A stretch of DNA of 64,000 nt from Sulfurimicrobium sp031426915 (GCA_031426915.1 JASJPB010000004.1:1-64000); one strand, 5' to 3'; counted from the first letter of the stretch, positions 35,059-44,083 are shown. The notes: a model not told the origin generated them from the letters alone. Numbers and translations are program-made.

Positions 35059-36017
35059 TGCACCGCCACCCATTCCTGCTCACCGCGCTGCTGCTGCTCG
35101 CCCCGGCCAGCATGCTGGCAGCGCTACTGAGCGGCAGCGCAGAGCTGTCCCTGGCGCAGCTGTTGCACGGCAACGGCGCACAACAGGAAATCCTGTGGCA
35201 GCTGCGCGCCCCTCGTGCCGCCAGTGCCTTCGCCTGTGGCGCCCTGCTCGCGCTGTCGGGTGTTTTACTGCAGGTCCTGTTACGCAACCCGCTGGCCGAC
35301 CCTTACCTGCTCGGCATTTCCGGCGGCGCTGCAGTCGGAGCGCTGGGTGCGATGCTGCTGGGCCTGGCGCTGGCGGTGAAATTTGCCGCGCTGGGCGGCG
35401 CCCTGATCGCGATGACGCTGGTGCTGGCCTTGAGTTTCAACCGCCGCGCCTGGGACATGCACCATTTGCTGCTCACGGGGGTCGCCCTGTCGGCCGGATT
35501 CGGCGCGCTGATCAGCCTGCTGCTCAGTCTCGCCCCCAACGCCAGCATCCGCGGCATGCTGTACTGGCTGATGGGCGACCTATCCTACGCCCAGGAGCCC
35601 GGCCTGGCGTGGACGGCGCTACTCGCGACGGGGATCGCAAGCTGGCTGTTCGCGCGGCATCTCGATGTACTGGCCATCGGCGAACTCAAGGCGAAATCCC
35701 TTGGCGTCGCGGTGGTGCCGCTCCAGGGTGGCATTTACCTCGCCGCAGCCATCGCCACCACCGCCGCAGTGCTGGAGGGCGGCAGCATCGGCTTTGTCGG
35801 CCTGATCGTGCCCCACCTACTACGCCTGCTCGGCATGCACCACCACCGCTGGCTGATTCCCTGTTCCATGCTGCTGGGGGGGAGTTTCCTCACCCTGGCC
35901 GACACCCTGGCCCGCACCGTGATCGCACCTCAGCAGCTGCCGGCGGGCGTGTTGACCGCGCTGCTCGGCGTGCCCATGCTGTTGTTCCTGCTTTCCCGCC
36001 AGCATGCTGCGCGCTGA
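35058..36017 (+). CDS. btuC: FecCD/BtuC-type ABC transporter permease
   Basis: 319 residues with about nine to ten membrane helices. The FecCD family opening is ASAFACGALLALSGVLLQVLLRNPLADPYLLGISGGAA, shown here only to residue positions 55-92, and the coupling region GSIGFVGLIVPHLLRLLGMHHH precedes the last helices. It imports either cobalamin or an iron siderophore. Cobalamin is favoured by the neighbouring CbiM-like protein and by the absence of iron genes, but the symbol is provisional. No periplasmic binding protein is encoded in the window. Confidence 0.75.
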   Translation: MHRHPFLLTALLLLAPASMLAALLSGSAELSLAQLLHGNGAQQEILWQLRAPRAASAFACGALLALSGVLLQVLLRNPLADPYLLGISGGAAVGALGAMLLGLALAVKFAALGGALIAMTLVLALSFNRRAWDMHHLLLTGVALSAGFGALISLLLSLAPNASIRGMLYWLMGDLSYAQEPGLAWTALLATGIASWLFARHLDVLAIGELKAKSLGVAVVPLQGGIYLAAAIATTAAVLEGGSIGFVGLIVPHLLRLLGMHHHRWLIPCSMLLGGSFLTLADTLARTVIAPQQLPAGVLTALLGVPMLLFLLSRQHAAR

Positions 36018-36768
36018 GCATTTGCACCTGGAGGTTCCGGGCAAAGTGCTGTGCCAGGATCTCGGCTTGACCCTGGAACCCGGTCAGTGCTGGGCCATAC
36101 TGGGAAAGAACGGCAGCGGCAAGACCACCCTGCTGCATGCCTTGAGCGGCCTGACCAAAGCGGCCGGAGGCACGATAACGCTGGATAACCAGCTCATGGC
36201 CGGCATTTCGCGCCGGCATTTGGCGCAACGCATCGGTGTGCTGCTGCAGGAGGAGGCCCTGTCTTTCTCCGGCACGGTGCTGGATTTCGTGTTGCTGGGA
36301 TGCTTCCCCCACTCCGGCAACCTGATGCCGGACAGACGCGACATCGATGCCGCGCGCCATGCACTGGATGCGACAAGCATGTCTCATGCAGCGGAACAAT
36401 CCTTCGCCACCCTCTCCGGCGGAGAAAGGCAGCGGGTGCGCATCGCATTGCTGCTCGCGCAGGCGCCGGATATTTATTTTTTGGACGAACCGCTGCAGCA
36501 TCTCGACCTGCCCCACCAGCTTGCCATGATGCAGCTATTCCACCGCCTCGCCCGGGACCAGGGCAAAACGCTAGTCATGGTTTTGCATGACCTCTCCTGG
36601 GCCAGCCGCTATTGCGATCACGCCATCCTGATTTACGACAAAGGCCATATTTCGAGCGGTGAAACCGCCCGCATGATAACCGGCCAGAACATGGAAAACC
36701 TTTACCAGTGCCGTTTGCGGACCATCAAAACAAGTGATGGCAATTATTTCCTGCCCACCTTAGAATAA
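36004..36768 (+). CDS. btuD: FepC/BtuD-type ABC transporter ATPase
   Basis: 254 residues. Walker A is GKNGSGKTTLL near residue 36, the signature is LSGGERQRVRIALLLAQ near 138, Walker B is IYFLDEPLQHLD near 158 and the switch His lies in VMVLHDLSWASRYCDH. It overlaps the permease gene by 14 bases. The cytoplasmic motor of the importer. Assignment to cobalamin rather than siderophore transport is inferred from neighbours. Confidence 0.8.
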   Translation: MLRAEHLHLEVPGKVLCQDLGLTLEPGQCWAILGKNGSGKTTLLHALSGLTKAAGGTITLDNQLMAGISRRHLAQRIGVLLQEEALSFSGTVLDFVLLGCFPHSGNLMPDRRDIDAARHALDATSMSHAAEQSFATLSGGERQRVRIALLLAQAPDIYFLDEPLQHLDLPHQLAMMQLFHRLARDQGKTLVMVLHDLSWASRYCDHAILIYDKGHISSGETARMITGQNMENLYQCRLRTIKTSDGNYFLPTLE

Positions 36769-36771
36769 GGT

Positions 36772-36995
36772 CTCGTTAATGGTTAATTTGGACATACGCT
36801 GGGGCCGTTTGGGGTGCAGTCCATGAAACAAGTCGCGCCGTTGTGTCGTTCACAACAAGCGGTTTGTGACGCCGTAATGCACCCCAACCGGCCCCAGCCC
36901 GAAGGGTTGCCGCGTATTCGGGCGTCCGCGGCGTTGCAAGGCTTGCGGCCATCCCGAATACGCGGCAACGTATATCAAAATTAACCATTAACGAG
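36772..36995. repeat. Three-stem inverted-repeat element (second copy)
   Basis: Closing stem: CTCGTTAATGGTTAATTT at 36772-36789 is exactly complementary to 36978-36995, with imperfect extension inward. Internal stem I: 36798-36818 pairs with 36878-36898 at 20 of 21 bases and holds an apical GTTGTG/CACAAC stem. Internal stem II: GTTGCCGCGTATTCGGG at 36906-36922 pairs perfectly with 36953-36969. The fold plan is the same as in the element at 28489, although most of the sequence differs. It fills the gap between the ABC ATPase gene and the GGDEF/EAL gene. Confidence 0.85.
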
Positions 36996-37040
36996 CCCTA
37001 AGTGCATGACATCGCCACTCAATCAGATCCCAGGCGTTCG

Positions 37041-39425
37041 ATGAAATTCTTCCAGCCACGCACCCTGCACATGCGCATCATGCTAGCCATCGCCCTGCTG
37101 CAGCTGGTCATGGTGGGGATGTTTGCCCTCTACTTGCTGGTGCAACAGGTCGGTAACGAGATCACCAACCGCCAGGTACTGGGGCACAAGATGATCGGCA
37201 TCACGGCACCCGCAGTGTCCCACCTCATCCTGCACGATCGGGGCGGAATTCCGGTTTATCTCGGCAATATGCTTACCGATCGCGCCGTTGGCGGCATCAC
37301 GGTCAAGGACAACGTGGGAAACACGCTGTTCCAGCAGACGAAAGAAAGCGACACGCTGCACCCGATCGCCAACTGGTTCAAGGCGGCCAATCCCAGGCCC
37401 AGAGTCAGCGCCGAACTCAAATCGGGGCAAGGTGTCGCGCAGGGCCTCATCACCATCGAGTTGTCCGACGATCCGCTTAACGAGAAAATCCATACCCTTC
37501 TCAACGATGTGTCCTACCTCTTCATGCTGCTGCTCGGCGTGGACTTGATCGCCATCCAGATGCTGGTGAAGTCGGTGATGGCGCCGCTGACGCCTTTGGC
37601 AGCCCTGGCCAGGAAAGTTTCCCAGGGCAAATGGGATAGCACCATGCTCGTTCCGGCATTCAACGACAGCGATGAAGTGAAGAGTCTTTCCCACGCCTTT
37701 ATCGAAAGCGCCAAGACCATGCGCAAACAGATTCACGACCTGGAAGAGGCCCGCAGCCGTTTGGCGGAAAACGAGCTTAAACTGCGCAATCTGGTGAACA
37801 ACATGCAGGAAGTGCTGCTGGAAGTCGACCGCAACGGCTACATCACCTTCCTCAACCCGGCCTGGGAAGCGCTCACCGGCTATGCGACCGAAACCACCCT
37901 GCACCGCCCCTTTGCCGATTATCTGGCTCAACCCAAACACCAGGCTTATTTCGAAGCCAACCGCCTGGAACATATCCCGCTCTCCGATTTGCAGCTTGAG
38001 GCGCGCGCCCATGATGGCCGCCCGGTCTGGATGCAGATGCGCACCTCTCTGCAACGCGACGAAAGCGGCGCATTCCTGGGCGTGATCGGCACGCTGGAGG
38101 ATGTCACCGAAACGCTGCACCTGCAGGAATTGCAGCGCCAGCACGAACAGGATCTCTTCCGCCTCACCATCACCGACCCCCTCACCGGTGTTTACAACCG
38201 GCGCCACTTCGACGATCTGCTGGAAAATCTGCTGCACATGAACCTGCACAAGGGGCTGTCATTGGCGCTGGTAATTGTGGATATTGACGGTTTCAAATTC
38301 ATCAACGACACCTACGGCCACCCTGTCGGCGACGAAGTGCTGCGCACCGTGGCCGCCACGCTACGCGCCAACGAGCACCAGGGCGGCGCGGTGGCGCGCA
38401 TCGCGGGCGACGAGTTCGCCATTCTGTTGCAAAACGTGAGCGCCGAAGATGCGGACAAGATCGGCCACATGATCCACGACGATCTCCACCAAATCGTCAT
38501 CCCCCTTACCGTCGGCCAGCTCACCATTCAAACCTCGATCGGCATCGCTGTGGCGCCGCTGCATGGCAAGCTTCCTCTCGATCTGGTGCGGGCAGCCGAC
38601 GTGGCGCTCTATCACGCCAAGCAAAGCGGCCGCAACCGCGTGGTCACGCTGTCCAAGGAACGCGGCGCAGCCATCATGGATATCTTCTCCCAGGGTTTCG
38701 AACTGCGCAACGCCATTTCCGCCGGCATGATCCTGCCTTTCATGCAACCCATCGTGGACCTCAAATCGCGCAAGATATTCGCCTATGAAGTGCTTACGCG
38801 CATGCGGCGCGACGACGATTTCGTTCCGGCAGACGATTTCATCCCCATCGCCGAGGACCTCGGGCTGATCCGCGACATGGACCTGTTTGTGATTAGCGAA
38901 TCGCTGAGACTCATCCCCAAGAATGTGCACCTGTTCGTCAACATCAGTCTGAATTCCTTCTACGCCCCTGAGTTCACTCAGCAACTGCGCGACCTACTGC
39001 ATTCACCCCTTGCAAAAGGGCGCACCATCACGCTGGAATTCACCGAGCGCCAGACCACCGAAATGTCGCAGGAATTCATTCAGATGTTCAACGAGATCCG
39101 CGCCGGGGGCTGCAATGTCGCGCTGGACGACTTCGGCGTCGGTTACTCCACTTACAGTTACCTGCGCCAGTTGCGCCCGGAATTCGTCAAGATCGACGGC
39201 AGTTTCGTGCTGCAATTAAAGCAAAACCAGGAAGACGTGAAGATCGTTGAACAAATCCGCGAACTGGCCCACGTGATAGGCGCGCACACCATCGCCGAAC
39301 ACATCGAGGACGAAGAAACCATCGCCATGCTGGTCAGCATGGGCGTGGACTATGGCCAGGGTTACTACTTCAGCAAGCCGGTCAACGTGGATGACAAGCA
39401 CTGGCTGACGGCAGATCTTGTATAA
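37041..39425 (+). CDS. Membrane GGDEF/EAL protein with HAMP and PAS domains
   Basis: 794 residues from ATG 37041 (MKFFQPRTLHMRIM); an ATG at 37002 has no ribosome-binding site. A transmembrane helix near residue 15 and another near 165 flank a periplasmic sensor, then come HAMP, PAS (about 255-370), GGDEF and EAL. The GGDEF box reads AGDEF. The EAL domain keeps EVLTR for EAL, LFVNIS, LEFTER, DDFGVGYS, KIDGSFV and AEHIE, so phosphodiesterase activity is plausible. It probably degrades c-di-GMP in response to an external cue, with cyclase activity uncertain. The element at 36772 lies right upstream and may affect expression. Confidence 0.88.
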   Translation: MKFFQPRTLHMRIMLAIALLQLVMVGMFALYLLVQQVGNEITNRQVLGHKMIGITAPAVSHLILHDRGGIPVYLGNMLTDRAVGGITVKDNVGNTLFQQTKESDTLHPIANWFKAANPRPRVSAELKSGQGVAQGLITIELSDDPLNEKIHTLLNDVSYLFMLLLGVDLIAIQMLVKSVMAPLTPLAALARKVSQGKWDSTMLVPAFNDSDEVKSLSHAFIESAKTMRKQIHDLEEARSRLAENELKLRNLVNNMQEVLLEVDRNGYITFLNPAWEALTGYATETTLHRPFADYLAQPKHQAYFEANRLEHIPLSDLQLEARAHDGRPVWMQMRTSLQRDESGAFLGVIGTLEDVTETLHLQELQRQHEQDLFRLTITDPLTGVYNRRHFDDLLENLLHMNLHKGLSLALVIVDIDGFKFINDTYGHPVGDEVLRTVAATLRANEHQGGAVARIAGDEFAILLQNVSAEDADKIGHMIHDDLHQIVIPLTVGQLTIQTSIGIAVAPLHGKLPLDLVRAADVALYHAKQSGRNRVVTLSKERGAAIMDIFSQGFELRNAISAGMILPFMQPIVDLKSRKIFAYEVLTRMRRDDDFVPADDFIPIAEDLGLIRDMDLFVISESLRLIPKNVHLFVNISLNSFYAPEFTQQLRDLLHSPLAKGRTITLEFTERQTTEMSQEFIQMFNEIRAGGCNVALDDFGVGYSTYSYLRQLRPEFVKIDGSFVLQLKQNQEDVKIVEQIRELAHVIGAHTIAEHIEDEETIAMLVSMGVDYGQGYYFSKPVNVDDKHWLTADLV

Positions 39426-39483
39426 TCACCCCGCCTCCAAACACACCCCACCGCCGCTCAAGGCACAGAGAATTGTTTAGTTC

Positions 39484-40872
39484 ATGATACGAAAATTCAT
39501 CCGCAAAGTTTTCAGCAAGGCAGCGCCCAAAACCGGGCTGCGAGACAAACCCCAGATCATCCCCGAAAGCAAGCACGGCATCCGCCGCAGCCAGCTCAGC
39601 CCTTGTGCCATCAAGGTCACGAGCGAGTTGCAGCGCGCCGGCTACGCGGCCTTCGTGGTCGGCGGTGCGGTGCGCGATCTGCTGCTGGGCAAGCCGCCCA
39701 AGGATTACGACGTTGCCACCGACGCCACGCCCGAAGAAGTGCGCAACGTGTTCCGGCGCGCGCGCATCATCGGTCGCCGCTTCCGCCTGGTGCACGTGAT
39801 GTGCGGCGCGGAAACCATCGAGGTTTCGACATTCCGCGGCTCCGGCGCCATCGCCCCGGACCAGGAAGACGATGACAACAACGGTCAGCATGTCACCAAC
39901 TCAAGCGGCCGCATCTTGCGCGACAACGTTTTCGGCACCCAAGCGGAAGACGCCCTGCGCCGCGACTTCACCATCAACGCCATGTTTTACCAGCCCGCCA
40001 ATGGCGAAATCTGGGACTATCACAGCGGCTACAAGGATATCAAAGCGGGCGTGCTGCGCATCATCGGCGATCCGCACACCCGCTACCAGGAAGATCCGGT
40101 GCGCATGCTGCGCGCCGCGCGCTTTGCTGCAAAGCTGGAGTTTCACCTTGACCCCGCCACCCGCGCGCCCATCGCAAAATTAGGAAAGCTGCTGGAAGAC
40201 GTGCCGCCGTCGCGCCTGTTCGAGGAAATACTGAAGCTTTTATTGTCGGGCCACGCGCAACGCAGCCTCAAGCAATTGCGTGCCGAAGGCTTGCACCATG
40301 GCGTGCTGCCGCTGCTGGATGTGATTCTGGAGCAACCCATGGGGGAGCGCTTTGTCACGCTCGCCCTGCACCAGACCGACCTGCGCGTCAAGGAAGAGAA
40401 ACCGGTTTCGCCTGCATTCCTGTTTGCCGCGCTGTTGTGGCACGAAGTGCTGGCCATGTCGCAACAACTTGAAGCCGCGGGGGAACGTCCTGCCCCGGCC
40501 CTATACCAGGCCATGGAACAGGTAATCCAGACCCAGGTGGAAATGCTCGCCATCCCGCGCCGCTTCACCGCGACCATGAAGGAAATCTGGGGCCTCCAGC
40601 CACGTTTTGCGATGCGCGCCGGGAAACGCCCTTTTGGGCTGCTCACTCACCCACGTTTCCGTGCAGGTTTCGATTTCCTGCTGCTACGCTGCGAAAGCGG
40701 GGAACTGGATATGGAACTCGGCCAGTGGTGGGAAAAATTTCAGCATGGCAGCGAAACACAGCGGGCTGAAATGTTGCAGCCCGATACCACCCCCAAGAAG
40801 CGCCGCCGCAAGCGCAAACCGAAAAATCCCCATAGCACTGCTGTGACAGCAGACGCGGCGGTGGAGGATTGA
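39484..40872 (+). CDS. pcnB: Poly(A) polymerase I
   Basis: 462 residues. Adds 3' poly(A) tails that mark RNA for decay. The nucleotidyltransferase motif FVVGGAVRDLLLG is followed by DYDVATDATPEEV (catalytic DxD-type pair) near residue 80. The domain RIIGRRFRLVHV and the RNA-binding RMLRAARFAAKL segment follow. A Lys/Arg-rich C-terminus (KKRRRKRKPK) is typical of PcnB and argues against a CCA-adding enzyme. It is followed 4 bases later by folK, the usual betaproteobacterial pairing. Confidence 0.93.
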   Translation: MIRKFIRKVFSKAAPKTGLRDKPQIIPESKHGIRRSQLSPCAIKVTSELQRAGYAAFVVGGAVRDLLLGKPPKDYDVATDATPEEVRNVFRRARIIGRRFRLVHVMCGAETIEVSTFRGSGAIAPDQEDDDNNGQHVTNSSGRILRDNVFGTQAEDALRRDFTINAMFYQPANGEIWDYHSGYKDIKAGVLRIIGDPHTRYQEDPVRMLRAARFAAKLEFHLDPATRAPIAKLGKLLEDVPPSRLFEEILKLLLSGHAQRSLKQLRAEGLHHGVLPLLDVILEQPMGERFVTLALHQTDLRVKEEKPVSPAFLFAALLWHEVLAMSQQLEAAGERPAPALYQAMEQVIQTQVEMLAIPRRFTATMKEIWGLQPRFAMRAGKRPFGLLTHPRFRAGFDFLLLRCESGELDMELGQWWEKFQHGSETQRAEMLQPDTTPKKRRRKRKPKNPHSTAVTADAAVED

Positions 40873-40876
40873 CCCC

Positions 40877-41422
40877 ATGCATTCCCATTCCATCCGCGCT
40901 TTCATCGCGCTTGGCAGCAACCTTTCCAACCCCGAAGCCCAGATCACCCATGCCTTCAGCGAACTGGATGCACTCCCCGGCTCACGACTGATCAAGCATT
41001 CTTCGCTCTACCGCAGCGCACCTTGGGGCTATCCCGACCAGCCGGATTTCGTCAACGCGGTGGCGGAAATTGAAACCCGCATCGAACCGCGCCGATTGCT
41101 TGAAATGTTGCTGGATATCGAAAACCAGCGCGGACGGGTGCGCGAGTTTCTCAACGCACCGCGGGTGCTGGATCTCGATCTGCTGCTCTATGACGGCTTA
41201 ATCCACCACGAACATGGCCTCACGCTCCCCCACCCACGCATGCATGAGCGTGCTTTCGTGCTGCTGCCCTTGACGGAAATCGCCCCTGATTGCGTGATTC
41301 CGGGACAAGGGCGAGCAGCAGACTTCCTTCCCGCCTGCTCCGGCCAAAAACTGGCACGCATCGCGCACAATCACGCCGTGTCCCCCCCCCCAAGCCCCGC
41401 CTGCCTACTGGCCGCAGGGTAA
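40877..41422 (+). CDS. folK: 6-hydroxymethyl-7,8-dihydropterin pyrophosphokinase
   Basis: 181 residues. Transfers pyrophosphate from ATP in folate synthesis. HPPK motifs seen: FIALGSNLSNPE at the N-terminus, SSLYRSAPWGYPDQPDFVNAV, RVLDLDLLLYDG (the metal-binding aspartates) and LPHPRMHERAFVLLPL. The C-terminus after about residue 160 is an extra tail containing a run of ten C at 41382-41391, where length change would alter the end of the protein only. It sits between pcnB and a deoxynucleoside kinase gene. Confidence 0.93.
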   Translation: MHSHSIRAFIALGSNLSNPEAQITHAFSELDALPGSRLIKHSSLYRSAPWGYPDQPDFVNAVAEIETRIEPRRLLEMLLDIENQRGRVREFLNAPRVLDLDLLLYDGLIHHEHGLTLPHPRMHERAFVLLPLTEIAPDCVIPGQGRAADFLPACSGQKLARIAHNHAVSPPPSPACLLAAG

Positions 41423-41425
41423 AAG

Positions 41426-42067
41426 ATGGTGCCGGAGAAATACCGCTTTATCGTAGTTGAAGGCCCCATCGGCGTAGGCAAAACCACCCTGGCAAAACTG
41501 TTCTCGGCGCATTTCCGTACCCGTTTGCTGCTTGAGGATGCCGGAGCCAACCCTTTCCTGGCCAAGTTCTACCACGACCCGGAACGCCATGCCTTGCCCA
41601 CCCAGTTATTCTTCCTGTTTCAGCGCGCGGAACAGATGCGCGAACTGGTGCAAAGCGACCTGTTCCAACATGCCACAGTCACCGATTTCCTGCTCGACAA
41701 GGACCCACTGTTCGCCCGCCTCAATCTTAGCGACGATGAATTCAAGCTTTACCGCGAGATGTACCGCCATCTTCAACCCCAGACGCCAAAACCGGATCTG
41801 GTGATTTACCTGCAAGCGTCAGTGGAAACGCTGATGGAGCGGATCGTGCAACGCCGAATCGACTATGAACAGACCATTACGCAAAGCTATCTAACCCAGC
41901 TAACTGAAAGCTACAGCCAGTATTTTCACCATTACGAGGCTTCCCCGCTGTTAATCGTTAATAGCGAAAACTTCAATTTTGCCGAGCAGTCGAATGATTT
42001 CCAGTTGCTGCTGGAAAAAATCGCGGGCATGCGCGGCGGGCGGGAATTTTTCAACCGGGGGGATTAA
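41426..42067 (+). CDS. Deoxynucleoside kinase family protein
   Basis: 213 residues. P-loop VVEGPIGVGKTTLAKL near residue 9, a DKDPLFARL region and RRIDYEQTITQSYL, which matches the lid arginines of the deoxyadenosine/deoxyguanosine kinase family. It salvages deoxynucleosides in the cytoplasm. In many betaproteobacteria this gene lies between folK and panB, as here, with gaps of 3 bases upstream and 2 downstream. Substrate preference cannot be read from the sequence. Confidence 0.88.
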   Translation: MVPEKYRFIVVEGPIGVGKTTLAKLFSAHFRTRLLLEDAGANPFLAKFYHDPERHALPTQLFFLFQRAEQMRELVQSDLFQHATVTDFLLDKDPLFARLNLSDDEFKLYREMYRHLQPQTPKPDLVIYLQASVETLMERIVQRRIDYEQTITQSYLTQLTESYSQYFHHYEASPLLIVNSENFNFAEQSNDFQLLLEKIAGMRGGREFFNRGD

Positions 42068-42069
42068 CC

Positions 42070-42861
42070 ATGAAAATCAACCATTTCACACTGCAACAGA
42101 TGGCCGCGAAAAAGGAAAAAATCGCCGTCCTCACCTGCTACGATTCCAGCTTCGCCGCGCTGCTCGAAAGCGCCGGGGTAGAGGTGCTGCTGGTGGGCGA
42201 TTCACTCGGCATGACATTGCAAGGCGAGCAAACCACCCTGCCGGTAAGCCTGGACGACATGGCCTACCACACCCGTTGTGTCGCGAAAGGCAGCAAGCAC
42301 GCCTGCATCGTCGCCGACCTGCCTTTCGGCAGCTACCAGGAAGGCCCGCAGCAGGCTCTGCGTAGTGCAGCGCGGCTGATGGCGGCGGGTGCGCACATGG
42401 TCAAGCTGGAAGGCGGTCAAATCATGGCCGAGAGCGTGGCCTTCCTCACCGCGCGCGGCATCCCGGTGTGCGGCCATATCGGCCTCACACCGCAATCGGT
42501 GCACCAGCTCGGAGGTTACAAGGTGCAGGGGCGCGACGAGGCAGCCGCCGATCGACTGTTGCACGAAGCCCACGCCCTGCAACATGCCGGCGCCGGGCTG
42601 CTGGTGCTGGAAGCCGTGCCGGTGGCACTGGCCCAGCGCATCACCCACGAGTTGACCATCCCCACCATCGGCATCGGCGCCGGCCGGGACTGCTCCGGCC
42701 AGGTACTGGTGCTGCACGACATGCTCGGCATCTACCCGGGCAAAACGCCCAAGTTCGCGCGCAATTTCATGATTGGTGCCGAGAGTATCCAGAGTGCGGT
42801 TCAAGCCTATGTGCAGGCAGTGAAAAACGGTAGCTTCCCGGCAGCGGAACACAGTTTCTGA
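42070..42861 (+). CDS. panB: 3-methyl-2-oxobutanoate hydroxymethyltransferase
   Basis: 263 residues. First committed step to pantothenate. Motifs: TCYDSSFAALLESAGVEVLLVGDSLGM (metal-binding Asp), KLEGG near residue 115, HIGLTPQSVHQLGGYKVQG near 138 and IGIGAGRDCSGQVLV. GGGGG lies before the ATG. It shares one base with panC (TGATG). Confidence 0.96.
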   Translation: MKINHFTLQQMAAKKEKIAVLTCYDSSFAALLESAGVEVLLVGDSLGMTLQGEQTTLPVSLDDMAYHTRCVAKGSKHACIVADLPFGSYQEGPQQALRSAARLMAAGAHMVKLEGGQIMAESVAFLTARGIPVCGHIGLTPQSVHQLGGYKVQGRDEAAADRLLHEAHALQHAGAGLLVLEAVPVALAQRITHELTIPTIGIGAGRDCSGQVLVLHDMLGIYPGKTPKFARNFMIGAESIQSAVQAYVQAVKNGSFPAAEHSF

Positions 42862-43709
42862 TGGAAATCATTTCCTCCATTGCCGTCCTGCGCGAAACCC
42901 TCAGGGGCCGCGAGCCCGTCACCTTCGTTCCCACCATGGGCAACCTGCATCAGGGCCACATCGCCCTGGTCGAGCAGGCGCGCCAGCATGCTCGCTGCGT
43001 AGTGGTGAGCATCTTCGTCAACCCGCTGCAGTTCGGCACCGGCGAAGATCTCGTCAATTATCCGCGCACGCTGGAAGAAGACTGCCGCAAGCTCCAGGCC
43101 GCCGGCGCGGATATCGTGTTCACCCCCAGCGTGCAGGAGCTGTTCCCCACGCCGCAACAGTTCCAGGTCGAGCCGCCGCCCATCGCCAACGAACTGTGCG
43201 GGGCCTATCGCCCCGGTCATTTCCGCGGCGTCGCCACTATCGTGCTGAAACTGTTCAATATTGTGCAACCAGTCTGCGCTGTATTCGGCAAAAAGGATTA
43301 CCAGCAGCTGCATATCATCCGCGCCATGGTGCGCGAACTGAACCTGCCGGTAAAGATTGTGGCGGGAGAAACCGTGCGCGCCGAGGACGGTCTCGCCCTG
43401 TCCTCGCGCAACGGCTACCTGAGCCAGGCCGAGCGCGCCGAGGCCCCCCGGCTTCAGCGCAACCTGACCCACATCCAACAGGCCGTGGCAGCGGGCCAGC
43501 GCGACTTTGCCGCACTGGAAAGCGCCGCCGTGAGCGATCTCACCCAGCACGGCTGGCAGGTCGATTACATCTCGCTATGCAACGCCGGCACCCTGCAACA
43601 GGCACAATCCGGCGACACTGAGCTTGTGGTGCTGGGCGCCGCACGGCTGGGCAAGACACGGCTGATAGACAACCTCGAAATTCCCGGTTTGCCCCTTACC
43701 GATGTTTAG
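42861..43709 (+). CDS. panC: Pantoate-beta-alanine ligase
   Basis: 282 residues. Joins pantoate and beta-alanine using ATP. The HxGH motif is in VPTMGNLHQGHIALV, followed by VVSIFVNPLQFG, FGKKDYQQL and LALSSRNGYLS near residue 185 (KMSKS-like). The family's LHEGH reads LHQGH here, but both histidines are kept. It shares a TTAG with the convergent small gene downstream, so the stop codons of the two genes overlap. Confidence 0.96.
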   Translation: MEIISSIAVLRETLRGREPVTFVPTMGNLHQGHIALVEQARQHARCVVVSIFVNPLQFGTGEDLVNYPRTLEEDCRKLQAAGADIVFTPSVQELFPTPQQFQVEPPPIANELCGAYRPGHFRGVATIVLKLFNIVQPVCAVFGKKDYQQLHIIRAMVRELNLPVKIVAGETVRAEDGLALSSRNGYLSQAERAEAPRLQRNLTHIQQAVAAGQRDFAALESAAVSDLTQHGWQVDYISLCNAGTLQQAQSGDTELVVLGAARLGKTRLIDNLEIPGLPLTDV

Positions 43710-44083
43710 TACCCGGTTTTTCTGCCCTCGATGATGGGCAGGGAGGTATCGCTCATGATCGACCAAAGGAAATGGGCGATGCTTTCAGGGGCAATGACGG
43801 TGTGGCGGTTATTCGAGGCAAAAAACTTTTCGCGCAGACCTTTCCTGACATCCGGAATGCCGGTGAGGTCGAAAACGATGTCCACTTCTTCGCCGAGGGC
43901 GATCAACTCGTCAACCGTCAAAATTTTCACGCCGGCGGCTTCCGCAGCTTTTCTTCCCGGCGTGTCGTTCTTTTCCACCGCATAGGCGACCTTGACCCCT
44001 TTTCCTGTCAGACAAAGCAGTTCATCCAGAAATGCGGAACCTACCCGCCCCAGACCGACGATGGCAACCTTCTGTTTTTGCAT
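43706..44083 (-). CDS. Small stand-alone NAD(P)-binding Rossmann protein
   Basis: 125 residues, begins KVAIVGLGRVGSAFLDELL, a GxGxxG dinucleotide site, and continues with AYAVEKNDTPGRKAAEAAGVKILTVDELI and IVFDLTGIPDV, like the nucleotide domain of homoserine dehydrogenase or CoA-binding/DapB-type proteins. No catalytic domain follows and the length equals one Rossmann fold. It lies antisense between panC and panD, overlapping the panC stop by 4 bases. Function unknown; a redox or NAD sensor or a degenerate dehydrogenase are possibilities. Confidence 0.7.
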   Translation of the reverse strand: MQKQKVAIVGLGRVGSAFLDELLCLTGKGVKVAYAVEKNDTPGRKAAEAAGVKILTVDELIALGEEVDIVFDLTGIPDVRKGLREKFFASNNRHTVIAPESIAHFLWSIMSDTSLPIIEGRKTGY

